From assembly GCA_023393235.1 (NCBI GenBank), contig JAEWMH010000055.1, forward strand, positions 1 to 64,000: a stretch of 64,000 bases of DNA, written 5' to 3'. How positions within the stretch are numbered: the stretch's first letter is position 1; every line of letters begins with the position of its first letter. This stretch comes from Bacillota bacterium (GTDB taxonomy: Bacteria; Bacillota; Bacilli; Paenibacillales; NBRC-103111). The notes beneath the pieces are model-generated. The model worked only from the letters and a program-made list of their open reading frames with translations, was not told the origin of the DNA and searched no databases. The position numbers and the translations under genes are program-made. Positions 8,385-16,362 of the stretch are shown here, one piece after another.

Positions 8385-9140
8385 TCACCGGCCGTTCTGC
8401 CAGCGGACCACCCGCTTCTCCAGCAGCAGCGCGGCCAAAAACATGGCGATGCCCAAACAGGACAGCACCAGCACACCGGCAAACAGCGCTTCCGAACGCA
8501 TCTGGCTGGAGGCCCGTTTGGTGTACATCCCCAGCCCGGAGTCAGCGCCCAGCCATTCCCCGATGGTGGCTCCCCCGATACTGAAGGTGGCGGCCACCTT
8601 AAGGCCGGTGAAGAAGGACGGCAGAGCGGAGGGAATTTTGAGCTTGCGGAAAATCTGGCCGTTGCTTGCCCCCATGGTTTTCATCAGCTCCAGGGTGCCC
8701 GGATCGGTCTGGCGGAAGCCGTCGACGGCCCCTACGGTGACAGGGAAGAAGGTAAACAGAATGACCACCGCCACCTTGCTCCAGATTTCATAGCCGAACC
8801 ACATGACCATAACAGGCGAAAGTGCGACGATGGGTATGGTTTGAGAGGCAATGACCAGAGGATACAGAGTCCGTTTGGCCAGCCGGGAGCCTTCCATAAG
8901 AGAGGCCAGCAGCACCCCGAACAGTACCGACAACAATAGTCCCAAAAGCGCCTCCTGCAGGGTGTACAAAGAATGGCGCCACAGTAAATCCCGGGTATCC
9001 CAGACGGATACCAGCACCCGGGACAGCCGGGGAATGATGTAACGGGGGATGTCCAACCAAACGGTTGCCGCCTCCCATACCCCCGCCAGTATAATTACAA
9101 AAAGAACAGCCGGGCCGTATTGACGGAGCCAAGGCTTCAT
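8385..9140 (-). CDS. thiX: ABC transporter permease for thiamine pyrimidine precursor (ThiX-like)
   Basis: This 251-residue permease of the SsuC/TauC-like class has about six membrane helices. The EAA loop is readable as LELMKTMGASNGQIFRKLKI. Its start overlaps the thiZ stop in ATGA, so the two are translationally coupled. With ThiY and ThiZ it forms the importer of formylaminopyrimidine. Confidence 0.9.
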   Translation of the reverse strand: MKPWLRQYGPAVLFVIILAGVWEAATVWLDIPRYIIPRLSRVLVSVWDTRDLLWRHSLYTLQEALLGLLLSVLFGVLLASLMEGSRLAKRTLYPLVIASQTIPIVALSPVMVMWFGYEIWSKVAVVILFTFFPVTVGAVDGFRQTDPGTLELMKTMGASNGQIFRKLKIPSALPSFFTGLKVAATFSIGGATIGEWLGADSGLGMYTKRASSQMRSEALFAGVLVLSCLGIAMFLAALLLEKRVVRWQNGR

Positions 9141-10078
9141 ACGCTTCCGCCCCCTTCCTCCGGCTCTCCGGGGTTCTGCCCGCCTGATTTACCCGCCCTT
9201 AAGAGCCGCAGAATCTCCCGTTTGGCCGGCAGCAGGCTGGCGTCGAGCATCGCTTCGCTCTTCCGGGGCCGGTCCAAGGGCACCCGGAATTCCTCCAAGC
9301 GGCCAATCGGCGAAGTGCTAGCCACCAGCACACGGTCGGAGAGGAACAGCGCTTCATCCACATCGTGAGTGATGAACAGAATGGTTTTCCGGTGCTCCTC
9401 CCATACCTGGAGCAGCCATTCCTGCATATCCAGACGGGTCATGGCGTCCAGTGCGCTGAAGGGCTCATCCAGAAGCAGCAGCTCCTGGCCGGCAAGCAGC
9501 GTCCGCAGGAAGGAGACCCGCTGCCGCATCCCGCCGGACAGCTCGGCCGGCAGGCGGTCGGCGCTTTGCTCCAAACCGAAGGAGGGCAGTAGCTCCCTTA
9601 CCCGCCGCCGGGCCTCGCCCTTGGGCATCCCTGCCACCTCCAGCCCCAGGGCGGCGTTGTCCAGCACGGTGCGCCAGGGCATCAGGCCGTCCCGCTGGGG
9701 CATGTAACCCGCCAGGCCCAGCCGTTTCGGTTTGCCGCGCGGCGGAGCGGTGAGGCCTGTTCCAGAGCCGGGTCCCGGGTGGATGCCGCCTCCGGCTCCA
9801 GGTAAAGCAGACTCCCCGCCGGATACCCGGATTTCTCCCGCATCCGGCTCCAGCAGTCCGGCGATTAGCCGGAACAGGGTGGTTTTGCCCACTCCGCTGG
9901 GGGCCAGCAGGGAGACGAACTCCCCCTTTTGAATGGAGAAGGAAAGATTGTCGAACAACAAGCTGTCCGGGTCAAACCGGTAGGTCAGCCCCCGCACATC
10001 CAGAGCCGCTGCTCCGGTGACGGGCGTATACCCAGCATCCGGTGGTCCTGCCTTGCCTTCCTGATCGGAATCGGTCAT
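9137..10078 (-). CDS. thiZ: ABC transporter ATPase for thiamine pyrimidine precursor (ThiZ-like)
   Basis: The 313-residue ATPase has Walker A PSGVGKTT, Q-loop MPQRDGLMPW, signature LSGGMRQR, Walker B LLLLDEPFSALD and His-loop ITHD. Between Walker A and the Q-loop there is a Gly/Pro-rich insertion of ~35 residues, unusual for this family. The ATG at 10078 was chosen because it overlaps the tenA stop in ATGA and has GGAGGA about 9 bp upstream. A longer reading would run deep into tenA. It energises ThiXY. Confidence 0.9.
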   Translation of the reverse strand: MTDSDQEGKAGPPDAGYTPVTGAAALDVRGLTYRFDPDSLLFDNLSFSIQKGEFVSLLAPSGVGKTTLFRLIAGLLEPDAGEIRVSGGESALPGAGGGIHPGPGSGTGLTAPPRGKPKRLGLAGYMPQRDGLMPWRTVLDNAALGLEVAGMPKGEARRRVRELLPSFGLEQSADRLPAELSGGMRQRVSFLRTLLAGQELLLLDEPFSALDAMTRLDMQEWLLQVWEEHRKTILFITHDVDEALFLSDRVLVASTSPIGRLEEFRVPLDRPRKSEAMLDASLLPAKREILRLLRAGKSGGQNPGEPEEGGGSV

Positions 10079-10746
10079 ACTGGCCATTCCTCCATCCGGT
10101 AGGCCATCTCCCAGAACAGATACTCGAAGCGCGATGCCGTTACGAACCGCTCCGTCAGCAGCGCCAGCTCCCCTTCGGGAAGCCCCTCGGCCAGTTGGTT
10201 CATCAGCTCCATACACCATTCATTCAGCTTGGCGAACTCCTCGGAGGCATACATCTCCACCCATTCCCCGTAGAAGGGATGCTCCAATGCCCCCGGATGG
10301 GCAGCGATTGCAGTCCCGATCTCACAATAGCTCCATGTACAGGGCAGGAGTGCCGCGGTCAGCTCCGCCAGATTGCCCGCCGCTGCCGCGTTCAGCAGGT
10401 AGGACGTATAGGCTGTGGTCACGGGTGCGGGTTTGGTATCCTCCAGCTCCGCCCGGGGAATGCCCAGCCGCTCGGCATACTGGCGGTGCAGCTCCATCTC
10501 CACATTCAGCGTGCTGTCCAGCAGTTTGGCGAACAGCCCCATGGTGGCAAGATCCTTGGCTTTGATGCTGCCGTAGGCGAACATCTTGGCATATTCCTTC
10601 AGATAGGCATAATCCTGTTTCATATAAAAGGCAAACCGTTCGGTAGCCAACGTCCCGTCCCGCAGCTCCGTCAAAAAAGGATGCTGATGGCTCGCCTGCC
10701 AGATGGTATAGGCTGCGTCATGCAGCGTATCGGTAAACCGTGTCAT
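10075..10746 (-). CDS. tenA: Aminopyrimidine aminohydrolase TenA
   Basis: This 223-residue helical TenA/THI-4 protein hydrolyses 4-amino-5-aminomethyl-2-methylpyrimidine to HMP during salvage of degraded thiamine. Visible family residues include the FYMKQDYAYL active-site helix, the catalytic Cys in LLPCTWSYCEIG and the C-terminal Glu in FEYLFWEMAY. The ATG at 10746 overlaps the upstream stop (ATGA) and follows AAGGGAG. The gene order deformylase-tenA-thiZXY gives uptake and processing of one compound. Confidence 0.93.
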   Translation of the reverse strand: MTRFTDTLHDAAYTIWQASHQHPFLTELRDGTLATERFAFYMKQDYAYLKEYAKMFAYGSIKAKDLATMGLFAKLLDSTLNVEMELHRQYAERLGIPRAELEDTKPAPVTTAYTSYLLNAAAAGNLAELTAALLPCTWSYCEIGTAIAAHPGALEHPFYGEWVEMYASEEFAKLNEWCMELMNQLAEGLPEGELALLTERFVTASRFEYLFWEMAYRMEEWPV

Positions 10747-12083
10747 TGATTTTCTCTCCCTTCGGTTTTGGGGCTGTTGCACCAGACGGCAATAAAACGC
10801 AGCAGGCTTTCGGCAAAGGTTAACAGCTCCGCCACGGACACACCCTCGTTCACTCCATGCGCTTCCGACAGAAGCCCCGGCCCGTAGATTGCCGCGGGCA
10901 CACCCGCTTCCGCCAGCCAGCCCGCATCGGTAACGGAGGGGCTCATGCTGATTTCCGGCTGCCGCCCTGCCGCCTCCTCATGGCATATGGCCAGACATTG
11001 CAGGCCCGGATGCTGCCGGTCCAGCTCCAGTGAGGGAAAGATTTCCCCCCGGTCCTCAATCATGGAACGCCCGCCCCACTGGAATGTAGGAGGATGCTCC
11101 CTCAGCCACGGATCGGCCATAGCCGCATAGCGGATATGTTCTTCGATTTCCCGGGTCACTGCCTGGTAATCCTCATCCGGATAAACATGCACCGTGATCC
11201 ACAGCCGGCAGGTATCCGCCACAAAAGCGGCATGCCGCCCGCCCTCGATTACCGCGGGATTGATAGTAGTGGCTCCCGGCGGGAAGCCGGGATAATGCTT
11301 CACCACCGCCCAGTGGCGCTCCAGCTCCTGGAGGCTGCCGATGAGCTTCGCCATCTTCTCGATGGCACTGGCGCCGAACACACCACCTCCGGCATGAAGC
11401 AAACTGGCCCGCATCCCGTCATGATGCACCTGGGGGCTCTGAACCGTCAGCCAGCCGGTGATCACGCCTCCCTGGCCCTGGATGGCCAGATTGCTGGTGT
11501 CCATCACCACCGCATAATCATACCCCTCGGCCAGTCCGCGCTCCGTGATGGAGCGTGTGCCGGCTTCGCCCGCCTCCTCGCCCACGGCGCTCTGGAACTG
11601 GAGGTTGCCCCCCAATAGGATGCCCTCATCCTCCAAGATACGGATGGCCAGCAAGGCGGCAGCTAAAGCACCCTTCATATCCGCCGTGCCCCGGCCGACC
11701 GCCCAGTCACCATCCACACAGAGCCTGAAGGGATCACCCGACCATTCCCCGGGCTGGCCCACCTCGGCTACATCCATGTGCCCGTTCAGAATCAAGCTGC
11801 GGCAGCTGTCCGGCCGGGTTCCCGGCTTGATCCCGACCACCACCGGATCCCCGGGGTACAGCTCCCAGCGGCTGATGCCAAACCCTGACGCCTCCAGCTC
11901 GTTAGCCAGATAATCCTGGGCATCGGCCGTATTCCGGGCAGGAGGGCTGACCGTGGCATATCCCACCAGCCGCTCCAGTATGGCGAGCAGTTCGCCTCTG
12001 CTTTCCTTAATCCGGTGAACGGCACGCTGCAGCTTTGCCCCGTCGACGGTTTCCGTCTTTTCCCATGCTTCCGGTTTCCCCAT
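10743..12083 (-). CDS. ylmB: M20 family deacylase, probable formylaminopyrimidine deformylase (YlmB-like)
   Basis: The 446-residue M20/ArgE-DapE metallohydrolase has metal ligands His102 (GHMDV), Asp135 (GRGTADMKG), Glu169-Glu170 and a C-terminal His in SEAHGVNE. Sequence alone gives only the M20 class. Its place as first gene behind a TPP riboswitch, next to tenA and thiZXY, supports the Bacillus YlmB role of removing the formyl group from the imported aminopyrimidine. The ATG at 12083 is preceded by GAAGGGGG, and the upstream ATG lies in the leader terminator region. Confidence 0.85.
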   Translation of the reverse strand: MGKPEAWEKTETVDGAKLQRAVHRIKESRGELLAILERLVGYATVSPPARNTADAQDYLANELEASGFGISRWELYPGDPVVVGIKPGTRPDSCRSLILNGHMDVAEVGQPGEWSGDPFRLCVDGDWAVGRGTADMKGALAAALLAIRILEDEGILLGGNLQFQSAVGEEAGEAGTRSITERGLAEGYDYAVVMDTSNLAIQGQGGVITGWLTVQSPQVHHDGMRASLLHAGGGVFGASAIEKMAKLIGSLQELERHWAVVKHYPGFPPGATTINPAVIEGGRHAAFVADTCRLWITVHVYPDEDYQAVTREIEEHIRYAAMADPWLREHPPTFQWGGRSMIEDRGEIFPSLELDRQHPGLQCLAICHEEAAGRQPEISMSPSVTDAGWLAEAGVPAAIYGPGLLSEAHGVNEGVSVAELLTFAESLLRFIAVWCNSPKTEGRENQ

Positions 12084-12137
12084 ATGTACGCCCCCTTCAA
12101 CCTCTTTTTCCCCAAAAAAATTGGCTTCTTGGCGCAA

Positions 12138-12167
12138 GAAAAAACCCTCCGAGAATAGACGAAGGGT
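12138..12167 (-). terminator. Riboswitch-controlled leader terminator
   Basis: On the transcribed strand ACCCTTCG pairs with CGGAGGGT around an 8-nt loop, followed by TTTTTT. The competing structure is also visible: GAGAATA (3' edge of the aptamer) can pair with TATTCTC, and ACGAA with TTCGT, a ~12-bp antiterminator that would consume the terminator's 5' arm. This is the expected OFF-with-TPP transcription switch. Confidence 0.85.
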
Positions 12168-12177
12168 GTGGTTTCGT

Positions 12178-12275
12178 TGTATTCTCTACGCCAGCATTAC
12201 CTGGTTCAGATTAACGGTCAGGAACAATCGGTTCCAATCTCAGCCGGACTATATCCAGCCCCCGTAAACATATAT
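12178..12275 (-). ncRNA. TPP (thi-box) riboswitch aptamer
   Basis: Reading the minus strand, the thi-box signatures appear in order: ACGGGGGC, GGCTGAGA, CTGAACC..GGTAATGC and TGGCGTAGAGAA. These are the pyrimidine- and pyrophosphate-sensing cores of the TPP aptamer. It precedes the deformylase-tenA-thiZXY operon, fitting repression of precursor salvage when thiamine pyrophosphate is plentiful. Confidence 0.95.
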
Positions 12276-12330
12276 TCAGTTACATCCACTATACCGGATA
12301 GGCGTCCGGTTGGCAATTGAAACGTGCGGC

Positions 12331-13584
12331 TTATGCGTGACCGGGCCTGTGCTTAATCGGCGCCCGTCCCGTTCCTCCGCAGCAGGAGCAGGTTTCCGTC
12401 AACAGCTCGTCCAACGCCGGACGGACCTTCTTCCGGGTGATTTCCACCAGCCCCAGCTTGGTCCAGCCCACCACCTGCACCTTGGTGCGGTCCTTCTTCA
12501 TGCAGGTCTCCAGCTTGTCCGTCACCAGGCGGCGGTGCTTCTCCTCGGCCATATCAATGAAGTCGACAATGACCATACCGCCCATATCACGCAGACGCAG
12601 AAGCCGGGCAATTTCCTCCGCGGCCTCCATATTGGTTTCGAAAACCGTCTGCTCCAAATCCACGGTTCCCGTGTACTTGCCGGTGTTCACATCAATCACC
12701 GTCAGCGCTTCCGTAGGGTCTATCACCAGATAAGCGCCGTTCTCCAGCCAGATCTTGCGCTTATACGCCCGCTCCAGCTGCTCCTCAATTCCGTAATGCT
12801 GGAGCACCGGCTCCGGTCCCTCATACACCTTGACCCGGTCCTGCAGCTCCGGGGCCATGGCGCAAATCTGGGCGCCGATCTCGTCGGCGGAACGACCGTC
12901 GTCAATAATCAGCTCCTCCACAGAGTCGGAGAACAGATCCCGGACAAGCCGGGGAATCATCCCCAGGTCCCGGTACAAAAGCGCCGGCGCTTCGGCAACG
13001 GCCGCCCGTCGCACCAGGCTTGCCCAAATGTCGCTTAAGATGGCCATATCCTTTTGCAGGGATTCCTGGCATTCATTCTCGGCCACGGTGCGGATAATAA
13101 TTCCGTCCTCCGTGGGTTTGATCTGCATACCGATCTGCTTCAGCCGGGCGCGCTCCGGTTCGGACTCAATCTTCCGGGAGACCGCCACATAATCCGCATG
13201 GGGCAAAAGCACCAGCCAACGCCCCGGCAAGGTAAAGTGGGTGGTCACCCGGGCTCCCTTGGTGCCCAGCGGCTCCTTGCGCACCTGAACCAGAATCTCC
13301 TGGCCCTCCCGCACCAGCTCGGTGATGGAGGGTTTGACCTTGGGTTTTTTCTCCAGGTGAACCGGCAGCAAATCATCAATATAGAGAAACGCATTCTTGC
13401 GCAATCCGATATCCACAAACGCCGCCTGCATACCCGGCAGCACGTTCACAACCTTGCCCTTGTAGATATTGCCGGCCCGTTCCCCTTCCGCCGGCTGCTC
13501 CACGAAAAACTCGGCCAGCCTTCCGTCTTCCATCAATGCAACGGAGCTGGCGCCGGACTCATAACGAACCACAATCCTTTTCAA
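12331..13584 (-). CDS. rng: Ribonuclease G/E family endoribonuclease
   Basis: This 417-residue short RNase E/G lacks the long scaffold tail of enterobacterial RNase E. It has an N-terminal S1 domain (~35-115), the catalytic Mg site with IDVNTGKY and VDFIDM, and a C-terminal CSCCGGTG metal-link motif. It cleaves single-stranded, AU-rich RNA in processing and decay. The TTG at 13584 (LKRIVV start) with GAGGTG 9 bp upstream suits the family N-terminus better than the ATG at 13632, which lacks a ribosome site. It sits 66 bp after spoIVFB, as in other Paenibacillaceae. Confidence 0.92.
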   Translation of the reverse strand: MKRIVVRYESGASSVALMEDGRLAEFFVEQPAEGERAGNIYKGKVVNVLPGMQAAFVDIGLRKNAFLYIDDLLPVHLEKKPKVKPSITELVREGQEILVQVRKEPLGTKGARVTTHFTLPGRWLVLLPHADYVAVSRKIESEPERARLKQIGMQIKPTEDGIIIRTVAENECQESLQKDMAILSDIWASLVRRAAVAEAPALLYRDLGMIPRLVRDLFSDSVEELIIDDGRSADEIGAQICAMAPELQDRVKVYEGPEPVLQHYGIEEQLERAYKRKIWLENGAYLVIDPTEALTVIDVNTGKYTGTVDLEQTVFETNMEAAEEIARLLRLRDMGGMVIVDFIDMAEEKHRRLVTDKLETCMKKDRTKVQVVGWTKLGLVEITRKKVRPALDELLTETCSCCGGTGRAPIKHRPGHA

Positions 13585-13650
13585 TACGCTATTCACCTCA
13601 TTGCCTGTTTCTCCATGTAGATATTGTAGCATAAGAGGATTGTGACCACA

Positions 13651-14565
13651 CTAACCGATTTTTTCCCCCTTGCCGCGGCTTCGCCCAAGTCCTATTCCCC
13701 CACGGCCTCCCGGAGGGCCGGACACCCGGGACAGATACGCCCGCAGCAGCCTGTCCTCGGGGCATACCTGCAGCACATCCCCGGCGGGGTCCACAATGTA
13801 CAAAAGATGATGCCGCTCCCGCTTGAAGCGCCGCAGCACCTGGGCAGGCTCCTGGTCGAAGGGCACCACCAGCATATGGGGAGGGCGGCCGGCCCGCTGC
13901 ATCCTGCGGCAGCTTGCCTCCCGGCTGACCAGAAACCGGAAGAACTGATAAGGCAAATGCTTGATGCCATACCAGTTGCTGAAAAACAAAAACAGCCCGA
14001 TAGCCAGCAGATTCAGATGGACGCCCCCTGCCGCATAACGCGCCAGCGCCGAAATGACCATGGCCAGAGACAGCAGCAGACTGATATGCAGAACCGCCGA
14101 CAATACCCGGTGGTACGGCAGCAGATAGCTGAGTATCCCAAGCACCAGCTTCCCGCCGTCCAGCGGAAGAACCGGAAGCAGATTGAACAGCCCGATCATC
14201 AGATTCGCCTGTAAAAAATACGACCAATATTCCGTCGATTGTCCCGGTCCCCACTCCAGCATCAGGAGGGCAAAAGCAGCCATCCACGCATTTTGCAAGG
14301 GTCCGCACAGCGCCACCACCATCTCTTCCTTGGCCGGAACGTTGGCGGATTCCTCCATCTCGGCCACACCGCCGAAGGGAAGCAGCTGCACCCGTCTGAT
14401 CCGCCAGCCATAGGCCCGCGCAGCGGCAACATGGCCCAGCTCATGGATGGTCACCACCCCGAACAAGGTCAGCATTTCCGCAAAGTAGCCCGTCCACACG
14501 GAGAACAGCATCAGGATGAGAAACAGCGGATGAAGCCGGTATTCAATGCCTCTCCATCTAATCAA
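13651..14565 (-). CDS. spoIVFB: Site-2 protease of the SpoIVFB family
   Basis: This 304-residue M50 intramembrane metalloprotease has the zinc motif HELGH at 41-45 and the third ligand Asp136 in NLLPVLPLDGG. Four to six helices form the core, and a cytoplasmic CBS-like tail follows (~215-285). In sporulation SpoIVFB cleaves pro-sigma-K in the mother cell. The start is a TTG overlapping the upstream spoIVFA stop by 8 bp, so it is translationally coupled. The Gly/Arg-rich C-terminal end is unusual. Confidence 0.9.
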   Translation of the reverse strand: MIRWRGIEYRLHPLFLILMLFSVWTGYFAEMLTLFGVVTIHELGHVAAARAYGWRIRRVQLLPFGGVAEMEESANVPAKEEMVVALCGPLQNAWMAAFALLMLEWGPGQSTEYWSYFLQANLMIGLFNLLPVLPLDGGKLVLGILSYLLPYHRVLSAVLHISLLLSLAMVISALARYAAGGVHLNLLAIGLFLFFSNWYGIKHLPYQFFRFLVSREASCRRMQRAGRPPHMLVVPFDQEPAQVLRRFKRERHHLLYIVDPAGDVLQVCPEDRLLRAYLSRVSGPPGGRGGIGLGRSRGKGEKIG

Positions 14566-15565
14566 AGGTTACCACATCCAGGGGATCGATGAATCGCTCA
14601 TCCTTCATAACCGCCAGATACACATTGGCTGAAGCGGCACCTTCCTCTGCCAGGGCATGCCCGATGACCTCTCCGGCCTTGACCCAATCCCCTGTTTGCC
14701 ACTGGCCCGGCTGCAGCCCGCCGTACGAAACCCGCAGCCCGCCGGAATGGCGGATGGTCACCGAATAGCCGAAGCCCTCCTTCGGACCGGCGGATTCCAC
14801 TCTTCCCTGATCCAGCGCCGCCACCTGGGCGTCGGGCTTAACAGCCAGCCATATCCCCTCCCGGTTGTTGGCAAAAGGCCGGGTCACCGTTCCCCGCACC
14901 GGCTGCACCCATAACGCTACAGACCCGGGAGCCTGGACCTTCACCGCATTCTGGCGTTCGCCGAAGGCGGGCAGGAAGGATGGTGCCCCGCTGAAGGTAT
15001 TCTGGTACCAGGCTGCCGCCCGGCTGAAGTCCATTTCATGGGTCAGCGCTTCCGTTACCACCGCCTGAGCTCTGCGGGTCCAGCCGGCATCCCACTGGAA
15101 CATCCCCCACACTCCCGCAAAAAGAACCCCTGCCAATACCAGCTTGGCCCGGAACAAGGTGAAGAAGGGCCCGCGTCCCGGTGAATGCCCGTTATACCGT
15201 TCTCCTTCATAGGGTCCGCCGCCCGGCCCGTTCCGCTCCTCCTCCGCATACCAGGCCAAGAGCTGCTTTTGGCGCTCCTTCCAGGCCAGCTCCGGATCGC
15301 CTCCATGCCCGTTCTCCGGCTGACCCCGCATATATAATGGCAGACTGGGATGCACCCCGCCGCTGCCCCGTGAACCATCGTCTGCGGAAGCGGGTAAATC
15401 CGGCCACTGGCCGGGCACCTGGGGTGGTCCCACCCATCGATCCGCCGGTGAGGCCCCCTGCCCCGCCACAGGAGCAGAAGCCGCTCCCGGCTGTTCCTGG
15501 TTGCGGCTTTGAAGCTCCCTTAACCGGCTTTGCCGCCTTCTTTGCACATTGGCCTTTACCTCCAT
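14558..15565 (-). CDS. spoIVFA: SpoIVFA-like M23-domain membrane protein
   Basis: This 335-residue protein has a long, proline/glycine-rich cytoplasmic region (~1-135), one membrane helix (~140-158) and a C-terminal LytM/M23-like domain (from ~225) with VTRPFANNREGIWLAV and VTIRHSGGLRVSYGGL. The canonical M23 metal residues look incomplete, as expected for SpoIVFA, which regulates SpoIVFB rather than cutting peptidoglycan. GGAGGG precedes the ATG, and spoIVFB follows with overlap. The neighbouring minD/rodA genes of the usual locus lie 18 kb away here. Confidence 0.87.
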   Translation of the reverse strand: MEVKANVQRRRQSRLRELQSRNQEQPGAASAPVAGQGASPADRWVGPPQVPGQWPDLPASADDGSRGSGGVHPSLPLYMRGQPENGHGGDPELAWKERQKQLLAWYAEEERNGPGGGPYEGERYNGHSPGRGPFFTLFRAKLVLAGVLFAGVWGMFQWDAGWTRRAQAVVTEALTHEMDFSRAAAWYQNTFSGAPSFLPAFGERQNAVKVQAPGSVALWVQPVRGTVTRPFANNREGIWLAVKPDAQVAALDQGRVESAGPKEGFGYSVTIRHSGGLRVSYGGLQPGQWQTGDWVKAGEVIGHALAEEGAASANVYLAVMKDERFIDPLDVVTFD

Positions 15566-15678
15566 CTGCCTCGCCCTCCTTTAGAAGCCTCGCCCCTTCT
15601 ATGAGCCGTCAGTTCATCCTATGCCTGTCCCCGGAGCATTATGAAAACAGAACGTGGCCTGGCAGGACGATTCTACGG

Positions 15679-15706
15679 TATATAAGGGCTCCTTGGTCCG
15701 TAAGAA
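15679..15706 (-). repeat. Lone inverted unit of the T3 repeat type
   Basis: TATAAGGGCTCCTTGGTCCG followed by TAAG is nearly identical to the two inverted units of array T3 (15961 and 16011) but has no forward partner at 50-bp spacing. It may be a remnant of a second array. Confidence 0.6.
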
Positions 15707-15846
15707 TCAGCCGATTTAGCCGTGAGTCAGGCATTGTCCTAGGCCGACCGGGCATTTGTGGTGTTAGCGGGACGTTGGGATGGGCTGGAGCGGGCGTTAG
15801 CGAATGACTGGGACTGGATTGGTGGAGTGTTAATGAACCTCACAAA

Positions 15847-16034
15847 CTCTAATGGACACGGGAGCCGCTATTTCGCCGAGCAGCGACCATTTGCGCTTTT
15901 CGCGGACACAGGAGACGTTATTACTGGCTTTGCAGCACCAAACTTACGCTTTTGCACCATATAGCGGCTCCTCGGTCCGTAAGAATGAAAAAACACCGTT
16001 TTTGCGGTATATAAGGGCTCCTCGGTCCGTTAGA
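15847..16034. repeat. Tetrad repeat array T3
   Basis: The GGAC cores of the forward units lie at 15854 and 15904. The GTCC cores of the inverted units lie at 15975 and 16025. Both pairs are exactly 50 bp apart. The units pair as GGACACGGGAGCCGCTAT with ATAGCGGCTCCTCGGTCC. The interval 15566-16308 has no credible gene. Besides this array it holds the lone unit at 15679 and the 44-bp tandem repeat at 16053. Confidence 0.88.
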
Positions 16035-16052
16035 CCACAGAGAACCAATGGA

Positions 16053-16216
16053 GAATTAGCGGATATCCGTCGAAGAGCCAGCAGAAAACTAACGTAGAAC
16101 TAGCGGGGGTCTGTCGAACAACCAGCAGAAAACTAACGTAGAACTAGCGGGGGTCCGTCGAAGAGCCAGCGGAGAACCAACGTAGAACCAACGTAGAACT
16201 AGCTGAGATTCGTCGG
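16053..16216. repeat. 44-bp tandem repeat, about 3.5 copies
   Basis: Exact 44-bp units lie at 16053-16096, 16097-16140 and 16141-16184 (shape: GAACTAGCGGGGGTC, GTCGAA, CCAGC, AACGTA). A short GAACCAACGTA piece and a partial unit up to 16216 follow. Units differ by only a few bases. The motif has no clear relation to the tetrad units beside it. Confidence 0.85.
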
Positions 16217-16308
16217 AACTCAGCTATCCAGACCTTACGCGCAGCTGTGAAAACACAGTTGCCTACACGGCTTTTTCTGCAAACATGCGGCTGTTGTCCC
16301 CCCAAGCT

Positions 16309-16353
16309 CAAAAAACACCGCCGCTCAGCGGCAATAGCCGGAGCGGCGGTGTT
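16309..16353 (-). terminator. Terminator after the GH95-like gene
   Basis: A 13-bp perfect stem (16314-16326 with 16341-16353) is followed on the minus strand by TTTTTT. It begins 10 bp after the stop codon and ends the pectin-utilisation block. Confidence 0.9.
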
Positions 16354-16362
16354 GCACCAAGT

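Noticed and set aside
13598..14308. 236-codon minus frame overlapping spoIVFB
   Set aside because: Frame shadow of spoIVFB, which carries HELGH and the full M50 pattern in its own frame.
15758..15964. Short frame in the 15.6-16.3 kb gap
   Set aside because: Made of T3 repeat units; no start signals.
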